DNA of 64,000 nt, taken from contig CAZQTW010000007.1 of assembly GCA_964596165.1 (NCBI GenBank), forward strand, positions 1 to 64,000. The letters run 5' to 3'. A program made the position numbers and the translations under genes. Source of the stretch: CAYUQT01 sp964596165. GTDB taxonomy: Bacteria > Planctomycetota > Phycisphaerae > UBA1845 > JAFGLZ01. The notes under the pieces were generated by a model. It was not told the origin of the DNA. It was given only the letters and a program-made list of their open reading frames with translations, and searched no databases. Below are positions 37,206 to 46,998 of this stretch, piece after piece (the first letter of the stretch is position 1; each line of letters opens with the position of its first letter).

Positions 37206-38210
37206 ATGCTCACCATCTGCGGAGGTTGCCGTAAAAAGCTCACGATCCAGGACAACCTGGCGGGCCAGCTCGGGCGATGTCCGGCCTGCAATGCGGTCAT
37301 CAAGATCCCCAAGATCGAAGATGTGGCAAACCGCGCGCCGGACAGTCCGCTGCCGATCGCCATCGTCACCACCGATCCGTTCCTGCAGCAGGGCGGTTCA
37401 TCGGCCGGGCCCGCCGAATACGATCTGGCGCCGACCGCGACTCCCAAACCGAGCCTTCCCGAAGGCGTGCAGACGGATGAGCAGGGCTACGTCCTTGCCA
37501 TTCCTGTCGAGGATGAGCCGAACCTGCCCTCGGCTACGTTCGGGCCCGATAGCGGGCCGGCCAAACCGGAGGAGGACTTCGGTTATGGGCTGAAAGACGA
37601 GGAATCCAAGGCGCCCTCGATCGGCGGTTCGACGCGAACTGGCACGACCCGTTCCAACGGCCTTACGACGTCCGAGGGTGACATCTTCAGTGCCACGGGT
37701 TCGGCTCGCGACACGGCGCCTTCCGCCGCGGCGTCGCCGTCCCTCGGCGGGCCATCCGGGTCAATGGGGGTCTCCCACGTCGATTTGGCCTCTAAGATCA
37801 TTACGCGATGTCCGGGGTGCGGCGGTCGGTTGGCAATCGAAGCCCAGTATGCCGGCAAGATGCGCACCTGTCCCGGCTGCGCCACGGAGATACACGTCCC
37901 GATGCGGTCTACGGAGAGTCCCCCGTCGTTCGCAACGCCGGGCTCCGGACCACGCACGCCGCGCCATGCCGGTCCCACCCCGCAGGGCGGAGATGGGGAG
38001 TTCTCGCCGGAAGTGGACTTGGAGAGCTATACGGCCGAACCCATCGTCTCGCAAGCTCGGGGTGTTTCTTCATTCTGGATTCCAGTGGTATTGGTTATCG
38101 GTCTTGTGGTCGGCTTCGCATTGGGTATCCTGACGGGGAAGTACATGGCACGGAACACGGAAATCGGCCAGGAGCCCGTCCCCGCCGGACAAGTCGAGGG
38201 TAGCCAGTAG
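37206..38210 (+). CDS. Double zinc-ribbon, single-pass membrane protein
   Basis: A 334-residue protein with a zinc ribbon at each end of its cytoplasmic part: C-G-G-C ... C-P-A-C (about 5-31) and C-P-G-C-G-G ... C-P-G-C (about 200-225). A low-complexity Pro/Ser/Thr linker joins them, and a C-terminal membrane helix (about 292-314) follows. Paired ribbons of this type are common in planctomycete membrane proteins with no known function. It starts 60 bases after nadE and may be in that transcript. Confidence 0.75.
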   Translation: MLTICGGCRKKLTIQDNLAGQLGRCPACNAVIKIPKIEDVANRAPDSPLPIAIVTTDPFLQQGGSSAGPAEYDLAPTATPKPSLPEGVQTDEQGYVLAIPVEDEPNLPSATFGPDSGPAKPEEDFGYGLKDEESKAPSIGGSTRTGTTRSNGLTTSEGDIFSATGSARDTAPSAAASPSLGGPSGSMGVSHVDLASKIITRCPGCGGRLAIEAQYAGKMRTCPGCATEIHVPMRSTESPPSFATPGSGPRTPRHAGPTPQGGDGEFSPEVDLESYTAEPIVSQARGVSSFWIPVVLVIGLVVGFALGILTGKYMARNTEIGQEPVPAGQVEGSQ

Positions 38211-38285
38211 CCCGTCGGCAGTTGGTTGTGCTCCATTTTCTCTTGGTGTTCGTCGCGTCTTCCAGCACGGACGGCGCAAAAAGAA

Positions 38286-38306
38286 CCCCGCTCGGGGAAA
38301 GCGGGG
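38286..38306 (+). terminator. Weak stem-loop after the zinc-ribbon gene
   Basis: CCCCGCT (38286-38292) pairs with AGCGGGG (38300-38306) over a 7-base loop. A second AAGCC/GGCTT stem with a T-rich tail follows at 38334-38378. Together they could end the nadE-containing transcript. Confidence 0.4.
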
Positions 38307-38604
38307 ATCGAGGGGGAGAAGATTTTGGGGAAAAAGCCTCAACTCTCGCTAACAGGGCTTCTTTTTTCTCACCCTGCCACTAGATACTAGGCTTCGCGGA
38401 ATCGGCGATTCAAGGACTTCTCCAAGAAATTCGTCTGTCATCTTGACATGCTTTTGGATTGACTACGTCGTTAGTCGCGCTATACTTCCATTCCATGGAA
38501 CGTCCCAATCCATTCGCATTTCAATGACTTGGGTGTGCATCCATGTAGAGTGAAACCAGCATGGATGCCGGTACGCTCGGTTCGCTGTCATGGGAGGTCT
38601 GCAA

Positions 38605-39138
38605 ATGAGGACACTATGCCAAGTTGCGATCGTGGGATGTGTGGTGGTTTTGGCCACGGGCTGTCAGCAACCGTTGAAAGTCGGGTCGATGGCACCCGAT
38701 TTCACGGGCATGACGGACGAAGGCAAATCATTCAAACTAAGTGATCTGAAAGGCAAGAGCGGCGTGGTGTTGTACTTCTACCCCAAGGACGAGACGCCGG
38801 GGTGCATCACGGAGGCATGCGCCTTCCGAGACCGGCTCGCCAAGCTAAATGCAAAGGGGTACACCGTTGTGGGCATCAGTCTGGATTCGGTCGACTCTCA
38901 CAAGGCCTTCAAGGCCAAGTACAACCTGCCGTTTACCCTCGTGACCGATGACGGCTCGATTGCCCGCAAGTACGGGGTGCCGCTCGAGAGCAAGAACATC
39001 GCCGGCAAACCCACCCTTCTTATCGATCGACAGACGTTCATCATAGATAAGGAAGGCAAGATCATCGAACAATTCAAGGTCGAGGATCCGGAAGAGCACG
39101 TTCGTAAGACGATAACGTTGCTTGAAGTGCCTTACTAG
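38605..39138 (+). CDS. Peroxiredoxin (BCP/PrxQ-type) lipoprotein
   Basis: A 177-residue thiol peroxidase. The N-terminus is a lipoprotein signal (lipobox A-T-G-C near 18-21). The active site reads D-E-T-P-G-C-I-T-E-A-C, with the peroxidatic Cys followed five residues later by a resolving Cys as in PrxQ. It reduces peroxides using thioredoxin-like donors, here anchored outside the cytoplasm. GGGAGG lies eight bases before ATG 38605. Most BCPs are cytoplasmic, so the lipoprotein signal is of note. Confidence 0.9.
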   Translation: MRTLCQVAIVGCVVVLATGCQQPLKVGSMAPDFTGMTDEGKSFKLSDLKGKSGVVLYFYPKDETPGCITEACAFRDRLAKLNAKGYTVVGISLDSVDSHKAFKAKYNLPFTLVTDDGSIARKYGVPLESKNIAGKPTLLIDRQTFIIDKEGKIIEQFKVEDPEEHVRKTITLLEVPY

Positions 39139-39186
39139 GCGTTTCGCCTCCGCGACCGACATCGTCTCGCAAGCGGACGGGTTTGT

Positions 39187-39233
39187 GCGCCCCCTCTTTG
39201 TCTCCGCCGCCGTCGGCGATGAAGAGGGGGTGC
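39187..39233. terminator. Strong hairpin after the peroxiredoxin gene
   Basis: GCGCCCCCTCTT (39187-39198) pairs with AAGAGGGGGTGC (39222-39233), 11 of 12 positions, with an inner CGCCG/CGGCG stem. No T-tract, so possibly Rho-assisted or bidirectional. Confidence 0.4.
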
Positions 39234-39351
39234 ATTGTCGACAGACCGCCGCGCCCGCGCACCGTTAATGGGTCTTCGGCGTACCGAAAACGCGCTGGCA
39301 CTGTGCCACGACGGCGCGTAGGCTGTTGACCCGAGAAGAAGGACGTCTTCG

Positions 39352-40317
39352 ATGTGGGGTTTGTTCGCACGAGCGCTGGACATGGCGGCCGCCTGGCTGG
39401 GTGGAAGGCGACTGCGGTTCTTCGATCGAACCGACGAGGCCGACTATCGCCGATCCCTTCACGACTCTCTTCGCCGGCGATTGGACTACGAGGCACGTAT
39501 TGTCCCATGTTCGGACATCCATGCCGTGCATGAACCCCTGCCGATCGGGCGTGGCGTTCGGCCCAGCGCCACTCACGGACTCCTGATTGATCGTGGGGGC
39601 GAGATCGTCGAGACCTCGTTCGACTACTTCGCTCGCGGGTATCGAGGGAAACTGCTCATCGTTTACCACCACGGCCTGGGAGAGATCCCACACGACCTTT
39701 CGTTTCGCTGGCTGTTGCAGAGACCTCGCGGACCGCGGATTCCCGCGGACTTGGTCTGCTACCGTGCCACCGGACATCGCGATTATGCGGAACTCAACCA
39801 TCTGTTGGCCCGATTAAGCGGCTTTCAGACGCTTGTGGGCGACGGCATGATGGCCATGCGAGCGATCGCGCGGGCCTATCGCAAGGACTACGAACGGGTG
39901 GTCTGCTTCGGCGCCAGCCTCGGCGGCATTGTGGCGATTGTTGAGGCCGGTCTCTCGGCCAGTTTCGACCTGAACGTATCGCTGCTGGCCCATTTGGATC
40001 TTGTCGATGTCCTGACGGCCACGTCGTTTCGACGAATGGTTGATCGGGATTTCCTTGTCCGTTGCCCTGTGGAACTCGTTCGTGCCGGCACCGATGGTGA
40101 TCGCTTTCTGGCCGCCGCACAGGGTCGCCTTGCCATGATCAACGGAATCCACGACGACTGGTTCCGCATTCAACGAGCGAGGGACACGTGGAACAGATTC
40201 ACTCGGATCAGGCACCATGAGATACGTCACAGTCACATCAGCGCCGGGGGCGCGACACGGGCCGTCCGAAGGGCGCTACTCGGTGCCCTGCAGGATCGAC
40301 GGTTTGTCGCGACCTAG
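39352..40317 (+). CDS. Alpha/beta hydrolase-fold protein
   Basis: A 321-residue cytoplasmic protein. The hydrolase core starts near residue 100 with Y-H-H-G-L-G-E (oxyanion strand). The nucleophile elbow is G-A-S-L-G-G (about 185), with later Asp/His candidates in A-G-T-D-G-D and N-G-I-H-D-D. The first 90 residues have no recognised domain. Substrate unknown. It stands alone. Confidence 0.6.
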   Translation: MWGLFARALDMAAAWLGGRRLRFFDRTDEADYRRSLHDSLRRRLDYEARIVPCSDIHAVHEPLPIGRGVRPSATHGLLIDRGGEIVETSFDYFARGYRGKLLIVYHHGLGEIPHDLSFRWLLQRPRGPRIPADLVCYRATGHRDYAELNHLLARLSGFQTLVGDGMMAMRAIARAYRKDYERVVCFGASLGGIVAIVEAGLSASFDLNVSLLAHLDLVDVLTATSFRRMVDRDFLVRCPVELVRAGTDGDRFLAAAQGRLAMINGIHDDWFRIQRARDTWNRFTRIRHHEIRHSHISAGGATRAVRRALLGALQDRRFVAT

Positions 40318-40614
40318 GCAAAGAGAGCGGGTTGCTCGAAGGGTTGTTGAGGCGGAGATTGACCATCCGCCATGTGGACGGCGTGAATTTCTCGCATCAC
40401 GCGGTCGACATCGATGAAGCGCCCCAGCGGTGGCGGGAGGCCGTCCGCGACGGACCTGAACAAGCGACCTGGCAAATGTTGCGAAAGGGGGTATATTTTT
40501 CGTCGTGCGGGGCCTTATAATGCCGGGGCATTGATGGGATGGGCTTCCTATCGTTGAAGGAACAGATCGGAAACGCGAAGTCGGGACTAACTCACTGTTG
40601 AGGAGGATTGTCAG
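40318..40614. other. Intergenic
   Basis: About 300 bases. No coding remnant or clear hairpin seen; the promoter for the next gene presumably lies near its right end. Confidence 0.5.
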
Positions 40615-41142
40615 ATGGTAGGCAGGATCAGAGACGCGCTGAATCAGGCGCCGCCTTGGGTAAGTTATGGTGTCGCGGGCTTGCTGCTGGTCATCGTTGT
40701 CGGGTTGATCGTATGGCAAATCCTGCCGGAGGGCACAGGCGGTGGTGGAGATACCGACCGCCACTTCTATTTCTCCGACACCGAGGACGGCATCACGCTG
40801 ACGGCCGACCAGGCCCGTAAGGAGCTCCGCGAGGCGGCCAAGGCGGCGGGGCCCGGCCAAATCGCCATGATCAAGAATCCGAAGTCCGGCAAGAACACCG
40901 GCGTACCGGGTCTTCGGTGCGGGAAGTGCAAGGCCTATTTCCCGATGCCGGAAAAGACCGGCGGGCTCTTCCCCACGGCATGGAGAGACGTATGTCCCAA
41001 GTGCGGGTTCAGCCAGCAGAAGGAAGACGCCGTACAAGCGGCTATAAAGCAGCAGAAAGAGGGCAAGTACGACCCGAACCGTATACCGGCGTTTATGCGA
41101 GAGGACATCGAGAAGGCCTTGCAGGAGCGAGGGGGCAAGTAG
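40615..41142 (+). CDS. Single-pass membrane protein with zinc ribbon
   Basis: A 175-residue protein with one transmembrane helix (about 18-40), a Gly-rich turn, then a zinc ribbon C-G-K-C ... C-P-K-C-G (about 103-130) and a charged C-terminal helix. It resembles small planctomycete proteins of unknown function. An intrinsic terminator follows 60 bases later, so it is probably the last gene of its transcript. Confidence 0.7.
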   Translation: MVGRIRDALNQAPPWVSYGVAGLLLVIVVGLIVWQILPEGTGGGGDTDRHFYFSDTEDGITLTADQARKELREAAKAAGPGQIAMIKNPKSGKNTGVPGLRCGKCKAYFPMPEKTGGLFPTAWRDVCPKCGFSQQKEDAVQAAIKQQKEGKYDPNRIPAFMREDIEKALQERGGK

Positions 41143-41205
41143 TCAGACCAGTGGCCGGACGCGAAAGGGTTTGAATTCGCGAGTTCGGGTAGCGCGTCAA
41201 ACATC

Positions 41206-41260
41206 AAGGCTGCGGATACCGGCGATTCAGTCGCGGGTTTCCGCAGCCTTTGTTCTTCTT
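41206..41260 (+). terminator. Intrinsic terminator
   Basis: AAGGCTGCGGA (from 41206) and TCCGCAGCCTT (to 41250) form an 11-bp stem with a loop of about 23 bases, followed by a T-rich TTGTTCTTCTT-type tail. Well placed for the zinc-ribbon gene ending at 41142. Confidence 0.75.
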
Positions 41261-41328
41261 GAGCGCCGAGACAATGTGGCGCCTGTCGTGAACCGCCGTT
41301 CGACGAGTGTAGGAATCCACAACGCTAC

Positions 41329-41413
41329 TGGGCGAGGCGGGATTCGAACCCGCACGGGCCGTTGGGCCCAGGGGATTTTAAGTCCCCAGCGTCTGCCATT
41401 CCGCCACTCACCC
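41329..41413 (-). tRNA. tRNA-Leu (UAA)
   Basis: An 85-nt minus-strand tRNA with a long variable arm. The acceptor stem GGGTGAG pairs with CTCGCCC (one G-U), the discriminator is A, the T-loop reads GGTTCGAATCC, and the anticodon loop CTTAAAA gives anticodon UAA, reading UUA codons. The CCA end is not encoded. Confidence 0.95.
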
Positions 41414-41429
41414 GGGAACTCGTTTTCAG

Positions 41430-42017
41430 CGAGTCACGGCCGGAGACACGTTCCCAGTCTTGATCCCAGCCATAATTGGCGGCGCAACGAGAAGAAGACG
41501 CTGCCATTCACACCCGCTTCAGGCCAGCATACCGCCAAATCGACTCTTGGTGAACCGGCCGGCCTTCCGTTCCGTACCCATCTCATTCCGTCAGGCGACG
41601 CGAGCGACTCCGGGTCCTACGACTCGAATCTCGACCCGTCATGCACACGCGATGTCCGACGGAACAGGAGCAGCGGGTACCGCCGACCGGGGTGTTGGTC
41701 GGCGAACCCGAGCCGATTCTGCCGGACGAGTTGATGTCGGCCCTGGATGCCGGGTCGCGGGCCGAGGTATAGTTGGGGATACGGTGTGTCTTGCACCCGT
41801 TGGGTGAGGCCTTCATCCTGGTGACACATGACTGGGGTGAGGCAACGACCGTCTCGGGCCGGATCAGGATCCGTCCCGACAAGCGTGCGGCTGACGGCAT
41901 CCGCACCCACATTCGCCGCGTGACCGGTCGCGGTGACCCCCAGGATGTCTTTGTGAGGCTTGGCCCGTTTCAGGTCCGGATCGAGCCGTTGCCGAAACAC
42001 CCGCGCATACCGGCGGA
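41430..42017. other. Intergenic
   Basis: About 590 bases between the tRNA and the next gene. Several short frames cross it, but none has a start with a ribosome binding site or any family resemblance. I see no gene here. Confidence 0.5.
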
Positions 42018-43529
42018 TTGAGGAACTTGATCTCAGCGCGTTTACCATGGATTGGCGTGAGTGTTCTGGGCGTGGTCCTTCTGCTGCAAGTGACTGCCAG
42101 CATGGCCAGGCACATCGTGTTCCCATACGAAATGTGGGAGTGGGCTGAGGGGCATTTCATCTACAACGCAATGCAATTGTCCAAAGGGCAGAACATCTAC
42201 ACTGATCCGTCCAAATTGCCGGTTACGGCCTGGCCGTACGGGCCTCTCTATCCGCTGATTCTAGCCCCGCTCGTCCGCCTCTTCGGGCCGCAACTCTGGG
42301 TTGGTCGCGCCGTTTCGGCCATGGCAGGCAGCCTCTGTCTTGCAATGGTCGTCAGTCTGTGCGTCCGACGATCGGGGTCCGTGGCCGCCGGTTTGTGCGG
42401 AGGGGTATTGGCGTGCGGCAGTTACTTCCTTGCCTGGCAATGCTGGGACTGGGGACACTCGGACAGCCTCTTCGTGGCCTTCGGGCTCGGTTCATTGACG
42501 TGCGTTGAACGGCTGGGACGACCCGGCGACACGAGGCGTGTCGCCCTGGCTGCAGTGCTGAGCTGCGCCAGTTGCTGCGCCAAGCAAACGGGCGCGGGTT
42601 TCATACTGGCCGTCGGAGGGGTCCTGTTTGTGAGATGGTGGCGGCTTGGCATCCTCTACACAATGGGTTGCGTTCTCCTGATGGGTTCAGTCTGGATGGT
42701 CGGGCACTTTCTGACCGACGGCCAGTTTGAACGCTACATGCTTATGTTCCTGGGCGATCCGTATCTGCCGTCGAAGATTCCATCTTTACTGAAGGTGCTC
42801 CTTCTGGGGGCTCCATTGTATGTCGTGGCGGCCGGCTTGCAGACCGCCAGGGATCTTCCACGATCCGGATGGGCCGATCCAATAGCATGGGCAATCGTCT
42901 GCGTGGGGTTGCCCAGCATCGCCGCCTACCTCAAGTTCGGGGGGTGGCTCAACAACGTGATGCCCCTATTCATCCTGCTTGCGGTGCCGGCGGGTGTCTG
43001 GCTGTCGCGCATGATCTTCCGTGAGGGACCCGTGACGGGGCACGGGCTGGCTGCGATAGCCGGGCTGCTGCTGCAGTTCCTCCTGATCGAACGGCCGGTT
43101 GTCGCCGAGATCGGTGGGTTCAGCTTGATCCGAAAGTCGGCGATCCACTACCGCCAGGCCGGAAGGCTTATCGAGCGAGAACTCCAGGACCCGAACGAGC
43201 GGGTCTGGATGGCGGATCGCATATCGTTCGCAATCCGGGCGGGCAAACCCGTTTACGACACGCTTCAGATTGCCGGCTTCGGCAGGGGCTATCGGGGACC
43301 CGGCGCGGAGGTCCGGGAGCACATACACAATCGACTCCTGACGCAACTGGCCCAGCGCTCTTTTGACAAGATCCTGATACCGAGAGATGAACTCGACATT
43401 CTGCGGTCCGACGTGCGGCAAACCCTGCTGGACAACTACACGCTTGACCACGTCATCCTGCCCAGGGACTACCTGGCGTACTTTGTGCCGATGCTGGTTT
43501 TCAGAGCGGTGAGGTCTCAGGCACACTGA
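42018..43529 (+). CDS. Polytopic glycosyltransferase-like membrane protein
   Basis: A 503-residue protein with about ten hydrophobic spans. The first periplasmic loop holds the acidic motif E-M-W-E-W-A-E-G-H near 37-46 and Y-G-P-L-Y-P near 74, as in GT39/ArnT-like (GT-C fold) lipid-sugar-dependent transferases. TTG 42018 is used; upstream GGCGGA is a modest ribosome binding site. It probably transfers a sugar from a polyprenyl carrier at the outer face of the inner membrane. It precedes the glycan cluster at 43856 with a 326-base gap. Confidence 0.75.
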   Translation: MRNLISARLPWIGVSVLGVVLLLQVTASMARHIVFPYEMWEWAEGHFIYNAMQLSKGQNIYTDPSKLPVTAWPYGPLYPLILAPLVRLFGPQLWVGRAVSAMAGSLCLAMVVSLCVRRSGSVAAGLCGGVLACGSYFLAWQCWDWGHSDSLFVAFGLGSLTCVERLGRPGDTRRVALAAVLSCASCCAKQTGAGFILAVGGVLFVRWWRLGILYTMGCVLLMGSVWMVGHFLTDGQFERYMLMFLGDPYLPSKIPSLLKVLLLGAPLYVVAAGLQTARDLPRSGWADPIAWAIVCVGLPSIAAYLKFGGWLNNVMPLFILLAVPAGVWLSRMIFREGPVTGHGLAAIAGLLLQFLLIERPVVAEIGGFSLIRKSAIHYRQAGRLIERELQDPNERVWMADRISFAIRAGKPVYDTLQIAGFGRGYRGPGAEVREHIHNRLLTQLAQRSFDKILIPRDELDILRSDVRQTLLDNYTLDHVILPRDYLAYFVPMLVFRAVRSQAH

Positions 43530-43855
43530 CCGGCCCGTGGTGATGTCCGTTGGGCCGCCCGCGCTTCCCCAGCATCATCCAGGGCGGGAAGTCATACCGA
43601 CCTTTCCGCAAGGAGGTTCGTGCGGAAAAGACCCATGATTCTTGATAGAATGAACCGCCGAAGGATTCTCCTGCACTCCAGCGCTGTGACACGAAGGCAG
43701 GTTGTTCTGAGGGACCGCTCATTTCGAAGGGCGGTTGTGTCGGTTGCGCGAATTGTCGATAGGATAGGGGCTTGGCCCTGGGAGAATCTGCTTGAGGTCT
43801 CAAGGCGGAAAGCTCAAAGCCATCGGACAATTGCGGACTGATTGAGTAGGTGGCG
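43530..43855. other. Intergenic before the glycan cluster
   Basis: 326 bases with no recognisable gene. It likely carries the promoter of the six-gene run starting at 43856; I see no clear box. Confidence 0.5.
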
Positions 43856-45181
43856 ATGACGAGCCATGCCTTAGAAACCCGGGCGGACGCCGCACACGCG
43901 AATCCCCGGCCCACCGCTGAAGTCGGTCGGCCGGCTGCCGCGTCTCCTCGGGTGCGGTTTGCCCTTGTCGTTCCCGCACTGAACGAAGAGGAGGCCATTG
44001 GACCCACCCTGGAACGGGCTCTGGCCGCACGCGAGGAAGTGGTCGCGAATACGCCGGTCGACGAGATGATCGTCGTATTCGTCAACGACGGATCAACCGA
44101 CGGCACGCAAGCGATCGCCGATCGGTATCCGGACGTCGTCAAGATCCGTTTCGACCGCAATCAAGGCTACGGGGCCGCGATCAAGGCCGGGTTTCTGGCG
44201 ACGGACGCCGAGTTGGTCGGCTTTATCGATGCGGATGGAACCTGCGATCCTCGATTCTGCACGCAGCTCATCAACCATCTTTACGAGACCGGAGCCGACA
44301 TCGCGCTCGGAGCGAGGCTCAACCCGGATAGTCGGATGCCGTTCCTGCGGCGGTTGGGCAATCGGTTGTTTGCCCGGCTCATCGGTCTCGTATCCGGGCA
44401 TTCACTGACGGATGCCGCCTCCGGCATGCGGGTCATCCGCCGGGACAGCCTGCGCAAAATGGTTCCGCTTCCGGACGGATTACATTTCACGCCGGCCATG
44501 AGCTGCACGGCCGAACTCGATCCCCGCTTGCGCATCGAGGAAGTCCCCATGCCCTACCGAGAGCGGGTAGGCCGTTCCAAGCTCCGGGTGATCACCGACG
44601 GTCTGAGGTTCCTGGCGATCATCCTCTTCGCCGTGTCATGCTACAACCCGATCGCGTCGCTCGCATCGCTGGGATTGCTCTTCTGTCTGATTGGCGCGCC
44701 TCTCTGGCTGATTGCGCTGGCTCTGGGAGCGTCGGTGCCCGTCGTCACGATCCTGGCGGGTGCGTTTCTGTTCGTGTTCCTCCAGTCGGTGTTCATCGGA
44801 ATGTTATGTCATCAACTCAACTTTCTGTTGATCGGACCGCGTCGGGTTCCCGGGCGTCTTGCGCGGTTAATGGATAGGCTGCTCTGGACCAGGCCGATGG
44901 TGCTCGCGGGCGCCGTCATTCTTGCCTGCGGAATCGTACTCTGGGCGGCGGCATGTCTTGTCTCATCCCCGTGGCGTGCCTACCTCTGGATCGCGGCCGC
45001 GATGTGTGTGGCCGTCGCTGGCTGGACCGCCCTGGGCGGCGTGATCCTACGCGTGATCTGGGCAACCCGAGAAAGACAGCGAGCCCTATGGGATGACCCG
45101 TTTGCGCCCCGAGCGGGCATTCGGGGGAGCGATCCGTCCCGGGACGAGTGCCACCCGACGGTCCCGCCGCGAGACGGCTGA
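43856..45181 (+). CDS. GT2-family glycosyltransferase (polyprenyl-phosphate type) with membrane tail
   Basis: A 441-residue protein. The GT2 domain (about 35-260) shows V-V-P-A-L-N-E-E-E, N-D-G-S-T-D-G-T, the D-x-D-like F-I-D-A-D-G-T, and an Arg-rich Y-R-E-R-V-G-R-S-K-L loop as in dolichol-phosphate mannosyltransferase-like enzymes. Four hydrophobic spans follow. It likely makes a polyprenyl-phosphate sugar from an NDP-sugar. It is the first gene of a cluster with gaps of 3-33 bases. Confidence 0.88.
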   Translation: MTSHALETRADAAHANPRPTAEVGRPAAASPRVRFALVVPALNEEEAIGPTLERALAAREEVVANTPVDEMIVVFVNDGSTDGTQAIADRYPDVVKIRFDRNQGYGAAIKAGFLATDAELVGFIDADGTCDPRFCTQLINHLYETGADIALGARLNPDSRMPFLRRLGNRLFARLIGLVSGHSLTDAASGMRVIRRDSLRKMVPLPDGLHFTPAMSCTAELDPRLRIEEVPMPYRERVGRSKLRVITDGLRFLAIILFAVSCYNPIASLASLGLLFCLIGAPLWLIALALGASVPVVTILAGAFLFVFLQSVFIGMLCHQLNFLLIGPRRVPGRLARLMDRLLWTRPMVLAGAVILACGIVLWAAACLVSSPWRAYLWIAAAMCVAVAGWTALGGVILRVIWATRERQRALWDDPFAPRAGIRGSDPSRDECHPTVPPRDG

Positions 45182-45201
45182 TAACGATTGGGGAGGTGTT
45201 T

Positions 45202-46965
45202 GTGCATATCGTGGGGTTTGACTGCTACGGTCACGATGCCGCGGCGGCGATCGTGCGTGACGGCGAACTCCTCGGGTTCGCGGAGGAGGAGCGATTCGTC
45301 CGCCGTAAACATACCCCGGCCTTTCCCATCCATGCCCTGCGCTGGTGCTGCGAGGAGGCGGGAATCTCGCCGCACGAGGTCGACCACATCGTCTACTATT
45401 GGAATCCGTATCTCGCCTGGGGCAGTCGCCTTCTTCATATCGCCCGGTACCTCCCGCGGTCGCTGGGTTTGATATGGAGCAGAAGCGACAAGGATTTTCC
45501 CATGCTGTGGATGAAGAGGACCGTTCGCGAGGCCCTTGGGCTCGACGGAACGCGGACGCGGTTCCATTTCGGCGAGCACCATGTCTTGCACGCCGCCAGT
45601 ACGTTCTTGACGTCGCCTTACGAGAAGGCCGCCATCATGTCCATCGATGCGGCCGGTGAGTGGTGCTGCACGTGGTTGGGATACGGCGATGGGCTCGACC
45701 TTCACTGCCTGAAGAAGATCAACTTCCCGCACTCGTTGGGCCTGGTATACGGCGGGATCACCGAGTACCTGGGATTCCTCTTTGCCAGCGGTGAGGGAAA
45801 GGTCATGGGCCTCGCGCCCTACGGGGACCCCGCCCGGTTCATCGACGAGTTCCGAAAGATCGTGGTCTGCACGAACGACGGCGGATATCGCGTCGACCTC
45901 AGCTACTTCGCCTACCATGTGAAAGGGCGTCCGCACTGGGTCAGCAAGAAGTTCGTGGAGACTTTCGGACCGCCGCGCGCCAAGGACGGCGAGCTATTGC
46001 AGCGCTACCGGGATATCGCCGCCGCTTTGCAGTTGCGGACGGAAGAGGTGTGCTTTCACATGGCGGACTGGCTGGGGCGTCACACGGGGCTGCCCGTCGT
46101 CTGTCTTGCCGGCGGCGTTTGCCTGAACAGCGTCATGAACGGGCGTTTGCTGAGCCGCGGCCCGTTCCGGGATGTCTGGGTGCAGCCGGCCGCGAACGAC
46201 GCGGGCACGAGCATCGGAGCGTGCTATTGGCTGTGGAACAATCAGCTCCGCCGGCCGCGGACCTATGTGATGGAACACGCCTATCTGGGGTGCCGCTATG
46301 ATGAGGCGCGGGTCGCCGCCGCCATTCAACGAGCCGGTTTGCGCGCCGTGCGCGTCGAGGATGCCCCGCTTCAGGCGGCCCGCCTGCTGGCGGACAACAA
46401 GATCGTCGGGTGGTTCGACGGCCGGATGGAATGCGGGCCGCGGGCCCTTGGGAACCGCAGCATCCTCGCCAATCCATGCCGGCCGGAAATGAAGGATGTT
46501 CTCAACGCCCGCGTGAAGTTCCGCGAGTCTTTTCGACCCTTCGCGCCGTCCGTGCCGGAGGAGCGGAGTGGTGACTACTTTGACTCCGACCATCCGTCGC
46601 CGTACATGATTCTGGTCTACACTGTTCGGGAAGAGGCAAAGGCGAAGATACCGGCGGTTACCCACGTCGACGGCACGGGACGCGTGCAAACCGTTTCGCG
46701 ACGGCACAACCCGCGATTTCACGCTCTGATCACGCGGTTCGGCGAGATCACCGGCGTCTACTGCGTACTGAACACGTCCTATAACATTCGCGGCGAGCCG
46801 ATCGTGAATACCCCCGATGAGGCAATCGAGTGTTATCTCAAGACCGGCATGGATGCCCTTTTTCTTGGCGACTACATGCTCTCCAAGGGAACTGACTCCG
46901 CCGCGGCAGCAATGTCGGAAGAGGACGTGGTTGCGGCCAAGGAGGCGGCCGCCGCACTGGACTGA
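45202..46965 (+). CDS. NodU/CmcH-type O-carbamoyltransferase
   Basis: A 587-residue enzyme of the TobZ/NodU family. The N-terminal Kae1-like domain has G-F-D-C-Y-G-H-D-A-A and the metal-binding H-H-V-L-H-A-A-S (about 125). The later motif M-E-C-G-P-R-A-L-G-N-R-S-I-L-A (about 410) is diagnostic. It transfers carbamoyl from carbamoyl phosphate through an adenylate to a hydroxyl of a sugar or antibiotic. GTG 45202 follows GGGGAGG by five bases; an upstream ATG at 45148 overlaps the previous gene. Here it probably carbamoylates the glycan built by this cluster. Confidence 0.92.
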   Translation: MHIVGFDCYGHDAAAAIVRDGELLGFAEEERFVRRKHTPAFPIHALRWCCEEAGISPHEVDHIVYYWNPYLAWGSRLLHIARYLPRSLGLIWSRSDKDFPMLWMKRTVREALGLDGTRTRFHFGEHHVLHAASTFLTSPYEKAAIMSIDAAGEWCCTWLGYGDGLDLHCLKKINFPHSLGLVYGGITEYLGFLFASGEGKVMGLAPYGDPARFIDEFRKIVVCTNDGGYRVDLSYFAYHVKGRPHWVSKKFVETFGPPRAKDGELLQRYRDIAAALQLRTEEVCFHMADWLGRHTGLPVVCLAGGVCLNSVMNGRLLSRGPFRDVWVQPAANDAGTSIGACYWLWNNQLRRPRTYVMEHAYLGCRYDEARVAAAIQRAGLRAVRVEDAPLQAARLLADNKIVGWFDGRMECGPRALGNRSILANPCRPEMKDVLNARVKFRESFRPFAPSVPEERSGDYFDSDHPSPYMILVYTVREEAKAKIPAVTHVDGTGRVQTVSRRHNPRFHALITRFGEITGVYCVLNTSYNIRGEPIVNTPDEAIECYLKTGMDALFLGDYMLSKGTDSAAAAMSEEDVVAAKEAAAALD

Positions 46966-46998
46966 GGGTAAGATCTCGCAGGGGCGTCGAGGCACCGC

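Noticed and set aside
38286..38378. Dispersed repeat shared with the hairpin at 1299-1316
   Set aside because: Both are C-run/G-run hairpins, but the arms and loops differ beyond base composition.
41325..41507. 60-codon minus-strand frame
   Set aside because: It overlaps the tRNA-Leu gene.
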